A stretch of 59,904 nt of DNA, taken from NCBI GenBank assembly GCA_947458545.1, contig CANGYH010000003.1, positions 165,809 through 225,712 on the forward strand, given 5' to 3'. This DNA comes from Cytophagaceae bacterium. GTDB lineage: Bacteria > Bacteroidota > Bacteroidia > Cytophagales > Flexibacteraceae. The position numbers and the translations under genes were made by a program. Each line of letters opens with the position of its first letter. The stretch's first letter is position 1. Shown in pieces: positions 51,057 to 59,663 of the stretch. The notes under the pieces are model-generated. The model searched no databases. It worked only from the letters and a program-made list of their open reading frames with translations, and was not told the DNA's origin.

Positions 51057-52919
51057 ATGAGGAAACAACTACGCACCTTTTTATCGGCTATCGCTCTTGT
51101 ATTGGGCGTAGCTGGGGCTGCACAGGCCCAGTACACCATGATCGTGAACGCCCCTGCCTCGGTAGCCGGTGGCGTAAGCGGCCTTGTGAACCCGGCCGAT
51201 GGCTGGGGTTTTGGTGATCCGCAAACGATTCAGCCCGTAACCGGCTTTTGCCAGTGGGCTAGCCCAGACACCCTGGCAGGCCCAACCGGAGACGTAGGCA
51301 ACATGCAAGGCAAAATCGGTGTTTGCCGCCGCGGTTCCTTCCAGTTTGGCGTTAAGGCCCTGCGCCTGCAGCGCGCCGGTGCCATTGCCGTCATCATCGT
51401 AAACAACGGTGCTGCAGCCCCTGGCGCCATGGCCGCCGGCGACTCTGGCGACCGTGTAAACATCCCCGTCATCTTCGTAGATGGCTCTTGGCTCAACACG
51501 GTGCGCCCGTTCTTGCTCAACGGCTCGCTCAACGTATCAATCGGTAACCCCGTAGGCCAGTTTGCCTTCAACCTGGCGCTGCAGAGAGATCTGGTAACTT
51601 TCCCTAACCAGATCCACATCCCCTCTGCCCTGGTGAGAGACACGGGCGACTTCAAATTCCCCATCGGTGGTTTTGCCCGCAACATCGGCAACCAAGCCCA
51701 GAGCAGCGTAACCATGACGGCCACCGTCCGCCGTGTGAAGCCTGAGCCTGCCCAACTCTTTACCCAGACGCGTACCATCGCTACCATCGCCGCAGCAGGC
51801 ACCACGGGCGACACGTCTGAGGGCCAGTCTTTCGGCACCTTCGACCTCGTGCAGGCCTCTGGTGCACGCAGCAGCTACAAAGGCCACTACCAGCTGACCT
51901 ACAACGTAACCAGCGCCAACCAAGACGCCAACGCATCTGACAACACCTACACCGTAGATTTCTACGTAGGTATGGTGCCTAATGTAACACTGGCTGGCAG
52001 AGACTCCATCAGCTTCTCTAAAGCCCGCCTCGATACCACCACCGTAACGGAGCGCACAGGCCGCCCCATCAACACCATCAGCATCACCCGCTCTGGCGGT
52101 GGTGCTCTTAAGTGGGGCCACTACCACCGCACGGGCTCTACCGGCGGTTTCGTAAACGCTATGACCTGGGCCGTTACCACCAACAACGCTGCCGCAACCG
52201 ACTCTCTGGGCGGTGTGAGCATCGACCTCGAGGTACACGAGTGGGCAGATGCCAACAACGACGGCGCCATCACCGATGCCGAGCTTACCCTGCTGGGCAA
52301 CGCCACCCGCATTTACAACAACAACCGCGAGCGTGGTGTCTACTTCACCGAGCAGATTACCGACCTGGCCACCGGCAACGCTGGCGTACAGATTGAGCCC
52401 CGCAAGCGTTACCTGTACCTGGTGAACTACTCAGGCACCAACACCGTGTTCATTGCCTCTGACGAGGGCGTAGATTACCAGCTATGGTTTGCCAACAACA
52501 ACAACAACGACGTTGTGGCTCCCCTCTTCAACGGTACGGCCTGGGGCTTCTTCCAGCTAGACCAAGTAGCCGCCCTGCGTGTGGACATCCACCCCGTGGC
52601 AGGCGTTACTACGCAGCCTGGCCTCAACATCCCCACCAACGTCCGCAGCCTGGTTAACACCGGTGCCCGCCTGCACGTACACCCCAACCCTGCCGCAGAC
52701 CGCGTACAGCTTACGGTAGGTGACATGGGCGGCTTCGGCAAGGCCACCATCCGCGTCACAGATCTGGCAGGCCGCCTGGTAGAGACCCGCACCGAGACGC
52801 TGCAAGGCACGGCCAGCTACTTCTTCATGTCTACCGCCGGTTACAACAACGGCGTGTACAACGTAGAAGTAATCACCCCCCGCGGCCGCGCTACGCAGAA
52901 ACTCGTAGTAGCTCACTAA
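51057..52919 (+). CDS. Secreted PA-domain protein with T9SS sorting domain (paralogue 2 of 3)
   Basis: This 620-residue protein has a signal peptide (RTFLSAIALVLGVAGAAQAQ). The layout is as in the gene at 31745: WGFGDPQ...PVTGFCQWASPDTL near the N-terminus, the PA-like domain (GKIGVCRRG, QRAGAIAVIIVNN, IPVIFVDGSW), a CARDB-like region, GGGALKWGHYHRTGS, EVHEWADANNDGAI, and a type A sorting domain (LHVHPNPAADRVQL to GVYNVEV and QKLVVAH). Codon use is more strongly biased than in its paralogues, which may mean high expression. A strong terminator follows. Confidence 0.85.
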   Translation: MRKQLRTFLSAIALVLGVAGAAQAQYTMIVNAPASVAGGVSGLVNPADGWGFGDPQTIQPVTGFCQWASPDTLAGPTGDVGNMQGKIGVCRRGSFQFGVKALRLQRAGAIAVIIVNNGAAAPGAMAAGDSGDRVNIPVIFVDGSWLNTVRPFLLNGSLNVSIGNPVGQFAFNLALQRDLVTFPNQIHIPSALVRDTGDFKFPIGGFARNIGNQAQSSVTMTATVRRVKPEPAQLFTQTRTIATIAAAGTTGDTSEGQSFGTFDLVQASGARSSYKGHYQLTYNVTSANQDANASDNTYTVDFYVGMVPNVTLAGRDSISFSKARLDTTTVTERTGRPINTISITRSGGGALKWGHYHRTGSTGGFVNAMTWAVTTNNAAATDSLGGVSIDLEVHEWADANNDGAITDAELTLLGNATRIYNNNRERGVYFTEQITDLATGNAGVQIEPRKRYLYLVNYSGTNTVFIASDEGVDYQLWFANNNNNDVVAPLFNGTAWGFFQLDQVAALRVDIHPVAGVTTQPGLNIPTNVRSLVNTGARLHVHPNPAADRVQLTVGDMGGFGKATIRVTDLAGRLVETRTETLQGTASYFFMSTAGYNNGVYNVEVITPRGRATQKLVVAH

Positions 52920-52937
52920 GCCATACGGTCCTTTTAA

Positions 52938-52975
52938 GCAAAAGCCCCCAGGCCCAACGGTCTGGGGGCTTTTGC
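52938..52975 (+). terminator. Terminator of paralogue 2
   Basis: A 14-bp stem (52938-52951 with 52962-52975) closed by a 10-nt loop and followed by ATTTG. It starts 19 bp after the stop. Confidence 0.85.
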
Positions 52976-53064
52976 ATTTGTTAGGTTATGGAAAAAGGGC
53001 ATTTGCTCCCCATCCCCTCCCCTATGGGTTATTCTATAACTACCCCAATAGGTACTTGCTCCTC

Positions 53065-53142
53065 CTCTCCCCTGAAGGGGGAGAGGGGGCTGGGGGGTGA
53101 GGGGGTGCTGCCCATGCACAGGGGGCTGGGGGGCGAGGGGGT
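53065..53142. repeat. G-rich tandem repeat with hairpin between the paralogues
   Basis: A hairpin (CTCTCCCC-TGAA-GGGGAGAG, about 53065-53084) is followed by two copies of a 22-nt unit made of three G runs, 5-6-5 (53085-53106 and 53121-53142, one mismatch, 36-bp period). The unit could form a G-quadruplex. The rest of the 392-bp gap 52920-53311 has no gene I can support. Confidence 0.8.
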
Positions 53143-53311
53143 AACGCATACAGCCGCCTTGCCCCCCACCAGAGTGCATTTGCATTTGTTGCACCTGCCA
53201 ACCACAACCCTGCCTGGCTGTTTGCGTACCTGCCCTCACCGGCTGGCCAACATGTAGTTGGCAGGCCCCAACCCAACCACAAAACCTCTCTCACTCAAAC
53301 GCTACAGCTTT

Positions 53312-55123
53312 ATGCGCTTCTTTCTACGCCCTGGCCTGGTGGCCGCCTTGCTCTTGCTGCTTGGCCGCCCTGCCCTTGCCCAATATCAACTGGTGGTGCT
53401 CTCTCCGGCTGCGGTGGCCGGGCCCGTGAGCGGCACGGTAGAGCCCGATACCACTACCTGGGCTTTCAGCAGCCGCCCCGTGGTGGGCATAGCCCAATGG
53501 GCCAGCCCAGACTCGCTGGCCATAGACACGGCCAACCCCGTGCTGCCTCGCCTTGGCAACCTGGCGGGTAAGATTGCCCTCATCCGGCGCGGTGGCATCG
53601 AGTTTGGGCAGAAAGCCTTTCAGGCCCAGCAGGCCGGTGCCGTGGGCGTAATCATCGTCAACAACCAGAACCCGCCTCCTGGCCAGATCGTCGGCGGGCG
53701 CTATGGGGCGCAGGTCAATATTCCTGTCATCATGGTGCCGCGCGAGTGGGCCCTGCGCAACGCCAGCCTCATCACGGCGGGGGTGCTCCAACTGCAACTG
53801 GGCAATGTGGCAGGCTTCTATGCCAACAACATCGGCCTGCAGCCGGCTGGCCTCTTCCCGCCGTCTGAGACCTTCAAGCCCGCGCACATGGTGCGCGATA
53901 CGGGCGACATGCGCTTCCGCGTAGGGGGACGCGTGTTTAACCTGGGCCGTGGCGGGGCTGCCAACATTACCCTCAAGGCCATGATCGAGCGCGTGGGGCC
54001 CAATCCACAGATGCTCTACCAAGACTCGGCCACCGTTACGACGCTCAACCCGGCCGACACCAGCGACGGCGATATGCTGCGCATGTTCGACCTGGTGGCC
54101 GCAGACCCCGGCCGGGCAGATTACTTTGGCCGCTACCGCCTTACTTATATGGTAAGCGCGGCCAACACCACCGACGAGAACCCCGCCGACAACACCTACA
54201 CCTTCGACTTTTACCTCGACCGCAACAGCTTCTCCAAAGCACGCATCAATACCGATGCATCGGCGGCCAACTTCTACCAGCCTTTTTATACCATCGGCCT
54301 TACCAAGGCAGGTGGTGGGGCGCTCAAGTGGGGCTTCATGCACCGCACCGGCTCGCAAGGCGGTTATGTACAAGGCTTCACCTTCCTGGCTTCGTCTGAC
54401 GGTACACCCGCCAACACCCTCGTCGGCGAGGCCCTCGAGGCCGAAGTACACGAGTGGGTAGATGCCAACAACGACAGCACCATAGACCTGAACGAGACCA
54501 CCCTGCTCGGTAACGGCACCTACACCTACAACAGCCAGCAAGAGAGCGGGCAGTTCGTCAGCGTAGATGTGTCTGACGTAACCTCGGGCCAGCCCACCGT
54601 ACAACTGCTGCCCGGCCGCCACTACCTGCACGTGGTGAGCTACTCCGGCAACAAGACCATCTTCATCGGGGCAGACGACCAGTACATAGACTACTCCCTG
54701 CGCCTGGCCAACCCCATCGGCAAAGAGCAAGACGTGGTGCTGTTCAACGGCACCAGCTGGGGTTTCTTCAGCCAAGAGAACAAGACGGCCCTGCGCGTCC
54801 GCATCGGCAGCTCTACCACAGACACGCTAGAGCAGTTGCCGCTTAACGCCCGCCGCCTGGCCCAAGTGCCTACGCTGGGCGTGTACCCCAACCCGGCCAC
54901 GCGCACCATCCAAGTCTCCGTAGGCGATGCCCAGGGCAGCGGCTGGGCCACCCTCGCCCTGCAAGACCTCTCTGGCCGCACGCTCCGCACCGAGCGCATG
55001 GCCCTGCAAGGCAACCGCAGCGCCTACACCTTCTCGGTGGCCGATCTGCCGCCGGGCCTCTACCAGGTCAGCATCCGCACCCCGCGCGGGGCAGCAAGCC
55101 GCAAGCTGTCGGTGGTGAGGTAA
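53312..55123 (+). CDS. Secreted PA-domain protein with T9SS sorting domain (paralogue 3 of 3)
   Basis: This 603-residue protein starts at ATG 53312 with a signal peptide (MRFFLRPGLVAALLLLLGRP, then ALAQ); the frame start at 53258 lies in intergenic sequence. Domains match the other two: GIAQWASPDSL, the PA-like region (GKIALIRRGG, QQAGAVGVIIVNN, IPVIMVPREWA), GGGALKWGFMHRTGS, EVHEWVDANNDSTI, LFNGTSWGFF and a type A sorting domain (LGVYPNPATRTIQV to GLYQVSI and SRKLSVVR). It lies in tandem with paralogue 2, so one likely arose by local duplication. Confidence 0.85.
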   Translation: MRFFLRPGLVAALLLLLGRPALAQYQLVVLSPAAVAGPVSGTVEPDTTTWAFSSRPVVGIAQWASPDSLAIDTANPVLPRLGNLAGKIALIRRGGIEFGQKAFQAQQAGAVGVIIVNNQNPPPGQIVGGRYGAQVNIPVIMVPREWALRNASLITAGVLQLQLGNVAGFYANNIGLQPAGLFPPSETFKPAHMVRDTGDMRFRVGGRVFNLGRGGAANITLKAMIERVGPNPQMLYQDSATVTTLNPADTSDGDMLRMFDLVAADPGRADYFGRYRLTYMVSAANTTDENPADNTYTFDFYLDRNSFSKARINTDASAANFYQPFYTIGLTKAGGGALKWGFMHRTGSQGGYVQGFTFLASSDGTPANTLVGEALEAEVHEWVDANNDSTIDLNETTLLGNGTYTYNSQQESGQFVSVDVSDVTSGQPTVQLLPGRHYLHVVSYSGNKTIFIGADDQYIDYSLRLANPIGKEQDVVLFNGTSWGFFSQENKTALRVRIGSSTTDTLEQLPLNARRLAQVPTLGVYPNPATRTIQVSVGDAQGSGWATLALQDLSGRTLRTERMALQGNRSAYTFSVADLPPGLYQVSIRTPRGAASRKLSVVR

Positions 55124-55150
55124 CCGCTCGGGATTTACGCATACAGCTAG

Positions 55151-55177
55151 GCGCCAGCCCTCCTAAGGGGCTGGCGC
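55151..55177 (+). terminator. Terminator of paralogue 3
   Basis: A 10-bp stem (55151-55160 with 55168-55177), 7-nt loop, then TTCTGCTTTT, 27 bp after the stop. Confidence 0.75.
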
Positions 55178-55450
55178 TTCTGCTTTTGGGTATGCTGGTG
55201 GAGACTACCCCCGCCCGCCACCTTTTGGCACCCAACCCCTAGCACCTTCGCACTGCCACCGCTCTCTAGCCTTATGAGAAAATAAACCTTACCTGGCAAT
55301 GGGTGTACCATCTATCTGACCATACCTTTGCCTAAACCCAATAAAAGTAGAAACTATATCTAACTATAAAGGGTAAACAATTTTCTCCTTTCGGCTGCAG
55401 CGGCTGTGTGCACCCTTCGGGCGGTATCTCTCCTTCGGACAGGCTTTGCC
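55178..55450. other. Intergenic region ahead of the dinB-dnaE operon
   Basis: About 270 bp, AT-richer at 55280-55390. I see no gene and no clear LexA-type palindrome. CTTTG just ahead of the dinB ATG is only a partial match to the -7 element. Confidence 0.4.
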
Positions 55451-56593
55451 ATGGCACAACGCGCAATCTTACACCTAGACCTAGACGCCTTCTTCGTATC
55501 CGTAGAAGCGCTCAAAAACCCGGCCCTGCGCGGCCGCCCCGTCGTCGTGGGCGGCAGCGGAGACCGAGGCGTAGTAGCCGCCGCCAGCTACGAGGCCCGG
55601 CGCTACGGCATCCACGCGGCCATGCCCGCCCGGCAGGCCCGCCAACTCTGCCCCCAGGCCTTGTTTGTGCGGGGCGATTTTGAATCGTACGGCCGCTATT
55701 CAGACCTCGTCACCGAGGTCCTGCAAGACCAGGCCCCCGTGCTGGAGAAAGCCTCCATAGACGAGTTCTACGTCGATATGACCGGCATGGAGCGCTTCTA
55801 CGGCGCCCTGCGCTGGGCCCAGGAGCTTAAAAAGAAGGTCGTGCACGAGACCGGCCTCTCGCTCACCATCGGCCTGTCAGAGAATAAAACCGTCAGCAAG
55901 GTTGCCGTCGGCGAGCACAAGCCCAACGGCCAGGTCCAGATAGACTACGGCCAGGAGCGTGCCTTTCTGGCCCCGCTAGACGTAGGCCGCATCCCCATGG
56001 TAGGCGAGCGCACCGCCCACCTGCTCAAAACGATGGGCGTTTACCGCGTCGGCACCCTGGCCCAGGTACCCGTGCAGCGCCTAGAGGGCCTGCTCGGCAA
56101 GCCCGGCCGAGACCTTTGGCACAAGGCCAACGGCCAAGATGCCTCGCCCGTGGTGCCCTACCAGGCCCGCAAAAGCCTCTCGGCCGAGAGCACCTTCAGC
56201 ACCGATACCACCGACGTCACCTTTCTGCGCCGCGAGCTGCTGCGCATGCTCACCGAGCTCACCTACCAGCTCCGCCAGCAGCAAGAGACCACCGGCTGCC
56301 TCACGGTCAAAATCCGCTACGCCAACTTCGACACCCACACGCGCCAGGTCACCCTGCCCTACACCAGCTCAGACGCCGTACTGCTCCAGGCCGCCCAAGA
56401 GGCCTTCGAGCGCCTGTACGACCGCCGCCTGCTGGTGCGCCTGCTGGGCGTGCGGCTCTCCAAGCTCTGCCGCAGCGGGGCCCAGTTGGCCCTCTTCGAC
56501 GCCTCGGCCCGCCTGGCCCCGCTAGACCTAGCCCTGGACAAAATCCGGACACGCTTCGGCTTAGACGCGGTGCGGAGGGCCGCCCTGGCCTAG
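55451..56593 (+). CDS. dinB: Y-family DNA polymerase IV (DinB)
   Basis: This 380-residue protein starts at ATG 55451 (MAQRAILHLDLDAFFVSVEA). Catalytic residues are Asp10 (HLDLDAFF) and Asp104-Glu105 (ASIDEFYVD). The steric region (AAASYEARRYGIHAAMPARQ) and the little-finger domain (about 240-350) are present. The last residues hold no clear beta-clamp motif, though GAQLALFD may serve. It copies damaged DNA. dnaE follows after 18 bp on the same strand, as in mutasome cassettes. Confidence 0.95.
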   Translation: MAQRAILHLDLDAFFVSVEALKNPALRGRPVVVGGSGDRGVVAAASYEARRYGIHAAMPARQARQLCPQALFVRGDFESYGRYSDLVTEVLQDQAPVLEKASIDEFYVDMTGMERFYGALRWAQELKKKVVHETGLSLTIGLSENKTVSKVAVGEHKPNGQVQIDYGQERAFLAPLDVGRIPMVGERTAHLLKTMGVYRVGTLAQVPVQRLEGLLGKPGRDLWHKANGQDASPVVPYQARKSLSAESTFSTDTTDVTFLRRELLRMLTELTYQLRQQQETTGCLTVKIRYANFDTHTRQVTLPYTSSDAVLLQAAQEAFERLYDRRLLVRLLGVRLSKLCRSGAQLALFDASARLAPLDLALDKIRTRFGLDAVRRAALA

Positions 56594-56611
56594 CCGGCCG
56601 GCACGGGTGCC

Positions 56612-59587
56612 ATGTACGTCTGCCACTCCCACTTCAGCTTCAACTACGGCCTGCTCTCGCCCGAGCAGCTCGTGGCCGAGGCCCAGGCCCGGGGCCAGCA
56701 AACCCTCGTGCTGGCCGACATCCTCCACGTAGGCGGCGTGTTCGACTTTGTCCGCGCCTGCCGCAAGGCGGGCATCCGCCCCGTGGTGGGGGTAGCCTTC
56801 CACCACCAAGACCTGCACCACTTCACAACCCTGGCCTTCGCTGACGAGGGCTTTGCCGAGATCAACCGCTACCTCTCGGCCTGGCTGGCGGCTGGCGGCC
56901 CCCTCCCTCCGCCAGACCTGGCCCACGGAGCCGTCGTCTTCCCCTTCTCGGCGGCGGCGTTGCAGCGCAAGTTGGGCCCCCATCATTACATCGGCGTGCG
57001 CGCCCAAGAGCTGGGCCGCTTTGCCTGGGCTTGCCAGCAAAACCCCCGCCTGGCCTACCGCTGCCTGGCCTGGCAGCCCGTCACCTTTCTAGACCGCGCC
57101 GGCTACGACCTGCACCGCCTGCTGCGGGCCATAGACCACAACACCCTGCTCTCTAAGCTGCAGGCCCGGCAGCATGCCCCCATCACCCAGCACTGGCCCA
57201 GCCCCCAGCGCATGCACGCCGCCTTTGGCCAGGCCCTGGGCCTGTTGCGCAACGCCGACGCCCTGCTGGCCCGCTGCCACTTTAGCCCCAACCTGACGGC
57301 CCCCAAAAACAAGAAGACCTTCCTCGGCACCAAAGCTGCAGACCTGGCCGAGCTCACCCGCCTGGCCTGGGAGGGCTTTGCCCACCGCTACGGCAGCCCC
57401 GCCGCCCACCCCGAAGCCCGTGCCCGCCTAGACAAAGAGCTGGAGGTAATTGCCGAGCTAGACTTTGAGGCCTACTTCCTTATCACGCACGACGTTATTC
57501 GCTTTGCCCAGCACAAGGGCTTCTTCCACGTAGGCCGCGGCTCGGGTGCCAACTCGATGGCCGCCTACTGCCTGAGCATCTCAGACGTGGACCCCATCGA
57601 GCTAGACCTGTACTTCGAGCGCTTCATCAACCGGCACCGCACCTCCCCGCCAGACTTTGACATAGACTTCAGCTGGGACGAGCGCCCCAAGGTGCAGGCC
57701 TACCTCTTCGAACGCTACGGGCCAGACCATGTCGCCATGATGGGCACCCTGACGACCTACCAGGGCCGCGGCCCCATCCGCGAGCTGGGCAAGGTCTTCG
57801 GCCTGCCCAAGGCCGAGATCGATGCCCTGGTAGCCCGCCCCGAGCGCGGCCAAGAGACCGAGATCGGCCGCCAGATCCTCCACTACGGCGGCCAGATGGT
57901 AGATATGCCCTGCGCCCAGGGCGTGCACGCCGGCGGCATCCTCATCTCAGAGCAGCCGCTGTACTGCTACACCGCCCTCACGCCCATGCCGCTGGGCCAC
58001 CCCGTCACCCACTTCGACATGTACGTGGCAGAAGACATCGGCTTTGCCAAGTTCGACATCCTCAGCCAGCGCGGCCTGGGCCACATCCGCGAGGCCGTCC
58101 AGATCATCGCCGAAAACCGCGGCCAAGCCGTCAACATCCGAGACGTGGCTCGCTTTAAGCAAGACGCCGCCGTGCGCCACAACATCCGCGCCGCCCACAC
58201 CATCGGCTGCTTCTACATAGAGAGCCCGGCCATGCGCCAATTGCTGGGCAAGCTCCGCTGCCAAGACTACCTGACGCTGGTGGCGGCCTCGTCCATCATC
58301 CGGCCCGGCGTAGCCAAAAGCGGCATGATGCGCGCCTACATAGAGCGCTTTCATGACCCGGCCAAAATCCGCTACGTCCACCCAGACCTAGAGCCCCTGC
58401 TGGCCGAGACCTACGGCGTGATGGTCTATCAAGAAGACGTCATCAAGGTGGCCCACCACTTTGCCGGTATGGACCTGGCCGACGCCGACATCCTGCGCCG
58501 GGGCATGAGCGGCAAGTACCGCTCCCGCCTGGAGTTTGACCGCGTGCGCGACACCTACTTCCAGCTCTGCGCCGCCAAGGGCTACGACGAGGCCGGCGCG
58601 GCCGAGGTCTGGCGGCAAATCGAGAGCTTCTCGGGCTACTCGTTCAGCAAGGCCCACTCAGCCAGCTTTGCGGTAGAGAGCTACCAGTCGCTCTACCTCA
58701 AGACGCACTGGCCGCTAGAGTTTGCCGTGGCCGTCGTCAACAACTTCGGCGGCTTTTACCGCACCGAGGTCTATGTGAACGAGTGCCGCCGCGCCGGCGG
58801 GCAGATAGAGGCGCCCTGCATCAACCGCAGCCGCTACAAGACCTGGCTGCAGGGCACCGTCGTCTGGCTCGGCTTCATCCATGTGCTGGGCCTAGAGGCC
58901 CAGGTGGCCGAGCGCCTGCTGGCCGAGCGCACCCAAAACGGCCCCTTCGCCAGCCTGGAGGACTTTTGCGCCCGCGTCCGCCCCGGCCTAGAGCAGACCC
59001 TGCTGCTGGTCCGCGTAGGGGCGCTGCGCTGCTTTGGGGCAGACAAGAAGACGCTCATGTGGGATGCCCAGGCCCTCCATGCCCAGAAGACGATGCGCGC
59101 CCCCGTGGCCGCCCAGCTCTTTGCCACCCCCGTGAGCGCCTACGCCCTGCCCACCTTGAGCACCTACGACGACGAAGATGCCTACGACCAGATCGAGCTG
59201 CTGGGCTTCCCCCTCTGCTCGCCCTTCACCCTGGCCGAAGACCCCGCCCGCCTGCAAGGCACCCTGGGCGTGCGAGACATGGCCGCCCACCTGGGCTGCG
59301 CCGTGCGCATGGTGGGCTACCTGGTCTGCACCAAAGGCGTGCGCACCGTCCGCGGCGAGGGCATGTGCTTCGGATGTTTCTTAGACGCAGACAGCGACTT
59401 TCTGGACACGGTCCACTTTCCGCCCACGCTGGCGGCCTGGCCCTTCCGCGGCCCGGGCCTCTACGAACTGCACGGCACCGTCACGGAGGAGTTCGGCGTC
59501 TATGCCCTCCAAGTCTCCCGCATGGAGCGCCTCTTCTTCCGCCCAGACCCCCGCGTCAAACCCCTGCCCCAGCCAGTTGAAAGTTGA
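56612..59587 (+). CDS. Short DNA polymerase III alpha subunit (error-prone mutasome DnaE)
   Basis: This 991-residue protein is shorter than replicative DnaE (about 1150-1200). The catalytic Asp pair is Asp348 and Asp350 (PPDFDIDF), with GRGSGANSMAAYCL and GYSFSKAHSASFA of the polymerase core. The PHP domain (about 1-200) keeps HSHFSFNYG but has LADILHVGG where active PHP domains have TDHxxxxG, so it is probably inactive. With dinB 18 bp upstream it most likely forms a damage-tolerance polymerase rather than the replicative enzyme. The second copy expected for replication is not in this window. Confidence 0.92.
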   Translation: MYVCHSHFSFNYGLLSPEQLVAEAQARGQQTLVLADILHVGGVFDFVRACRKAGIRPVVGVAFHHQDLHHFTTLAFADEGFAEINRYLSAWLAAGGPLPPPDLAHGAVVFPFSAAALQRKLGPHHYIGVRAQELGRFAWACQQNPRLAYRCLAWQPVTFLDRAGYDLHRLLRAIDHNTLLSKLQARQHAPITQHWPSPQRMHAAFGQALGLLRNADALLARCHFSPNLTAPKNKKTFLGTKAADLAELTRLAWEGFAHRYGSPAAHPEARARLDKELEVIAELDFEAYFLITHDVIRFAQHKGFFHVGRGSGANSMAAYCLSISDVDPIELDLYFERFINRHRTSPPDFDIDFSWDERPKVQAYLFERYGPDHVAMMGTLTTYQGRGPIRELGKVFGLPKAEIDALVARPERGQETEIGRQILHYGGQMVDMPCAQGVHAGGILISEQPLYCYTALTPMPLGHPVTHFDMYVAEDIGFAKFDILSQRGLGHIREAVQIIAENRGQAVNIRDVARFKQDAAVRHNIRAAHTIGCFYIESPAMRQLLGKLRCQDYLTLVAASSIIRPGVAKSGMMRAYIERFHDPAKIRYVHPDLEPLLAETYGVMVYQEDVIKVAHHFAGMDLADADILRRGMSGKYRSRLEFDRVRDTYFQLCAAKGYDEAGAAEVWRQIESFSGYSFSKAHSASFAVESYQSLYLKTHWPLEFAVAVVNNFGGFYRTEVYVNECRRAGGQIEAPCINRSRYKTWLQGTVVWLGFIHVLGLEAQVAERLLAERTQNGPFASLEDFCARVRPGLEQTLLLVRVGALRCFGADKKTLMWDAQALHAQKTMRAPVAAQLFATPVSAYALPTLSTYDDEDAYDQIELLGFPLCSPFTLAEDPARLQGTLGVRDMAAHLGCAVRMVGYLVCTKGVRTVRGEGMCFGCFLDADSDFLDTVHFPPTLAAWPFRGPGLYELHGTVTEEFGVYALQVSRMERLFFRPDPRVKPLPQPVES

Positions 59588-59663
59588 AATGTGCCCCCTG
59601 AATCTGTGTAAGGGCTGCGCCCCCTAATTCTGTGCAATGGCTGTGCCCCCCCCTTCAACTGTG

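Noticed and set aside
53324-54775. Minus-strand 483-codon frame
   Set aside because: It is antisense to the third PA-domain T9SS gene, whose signal peptide and sorting domain are clear.
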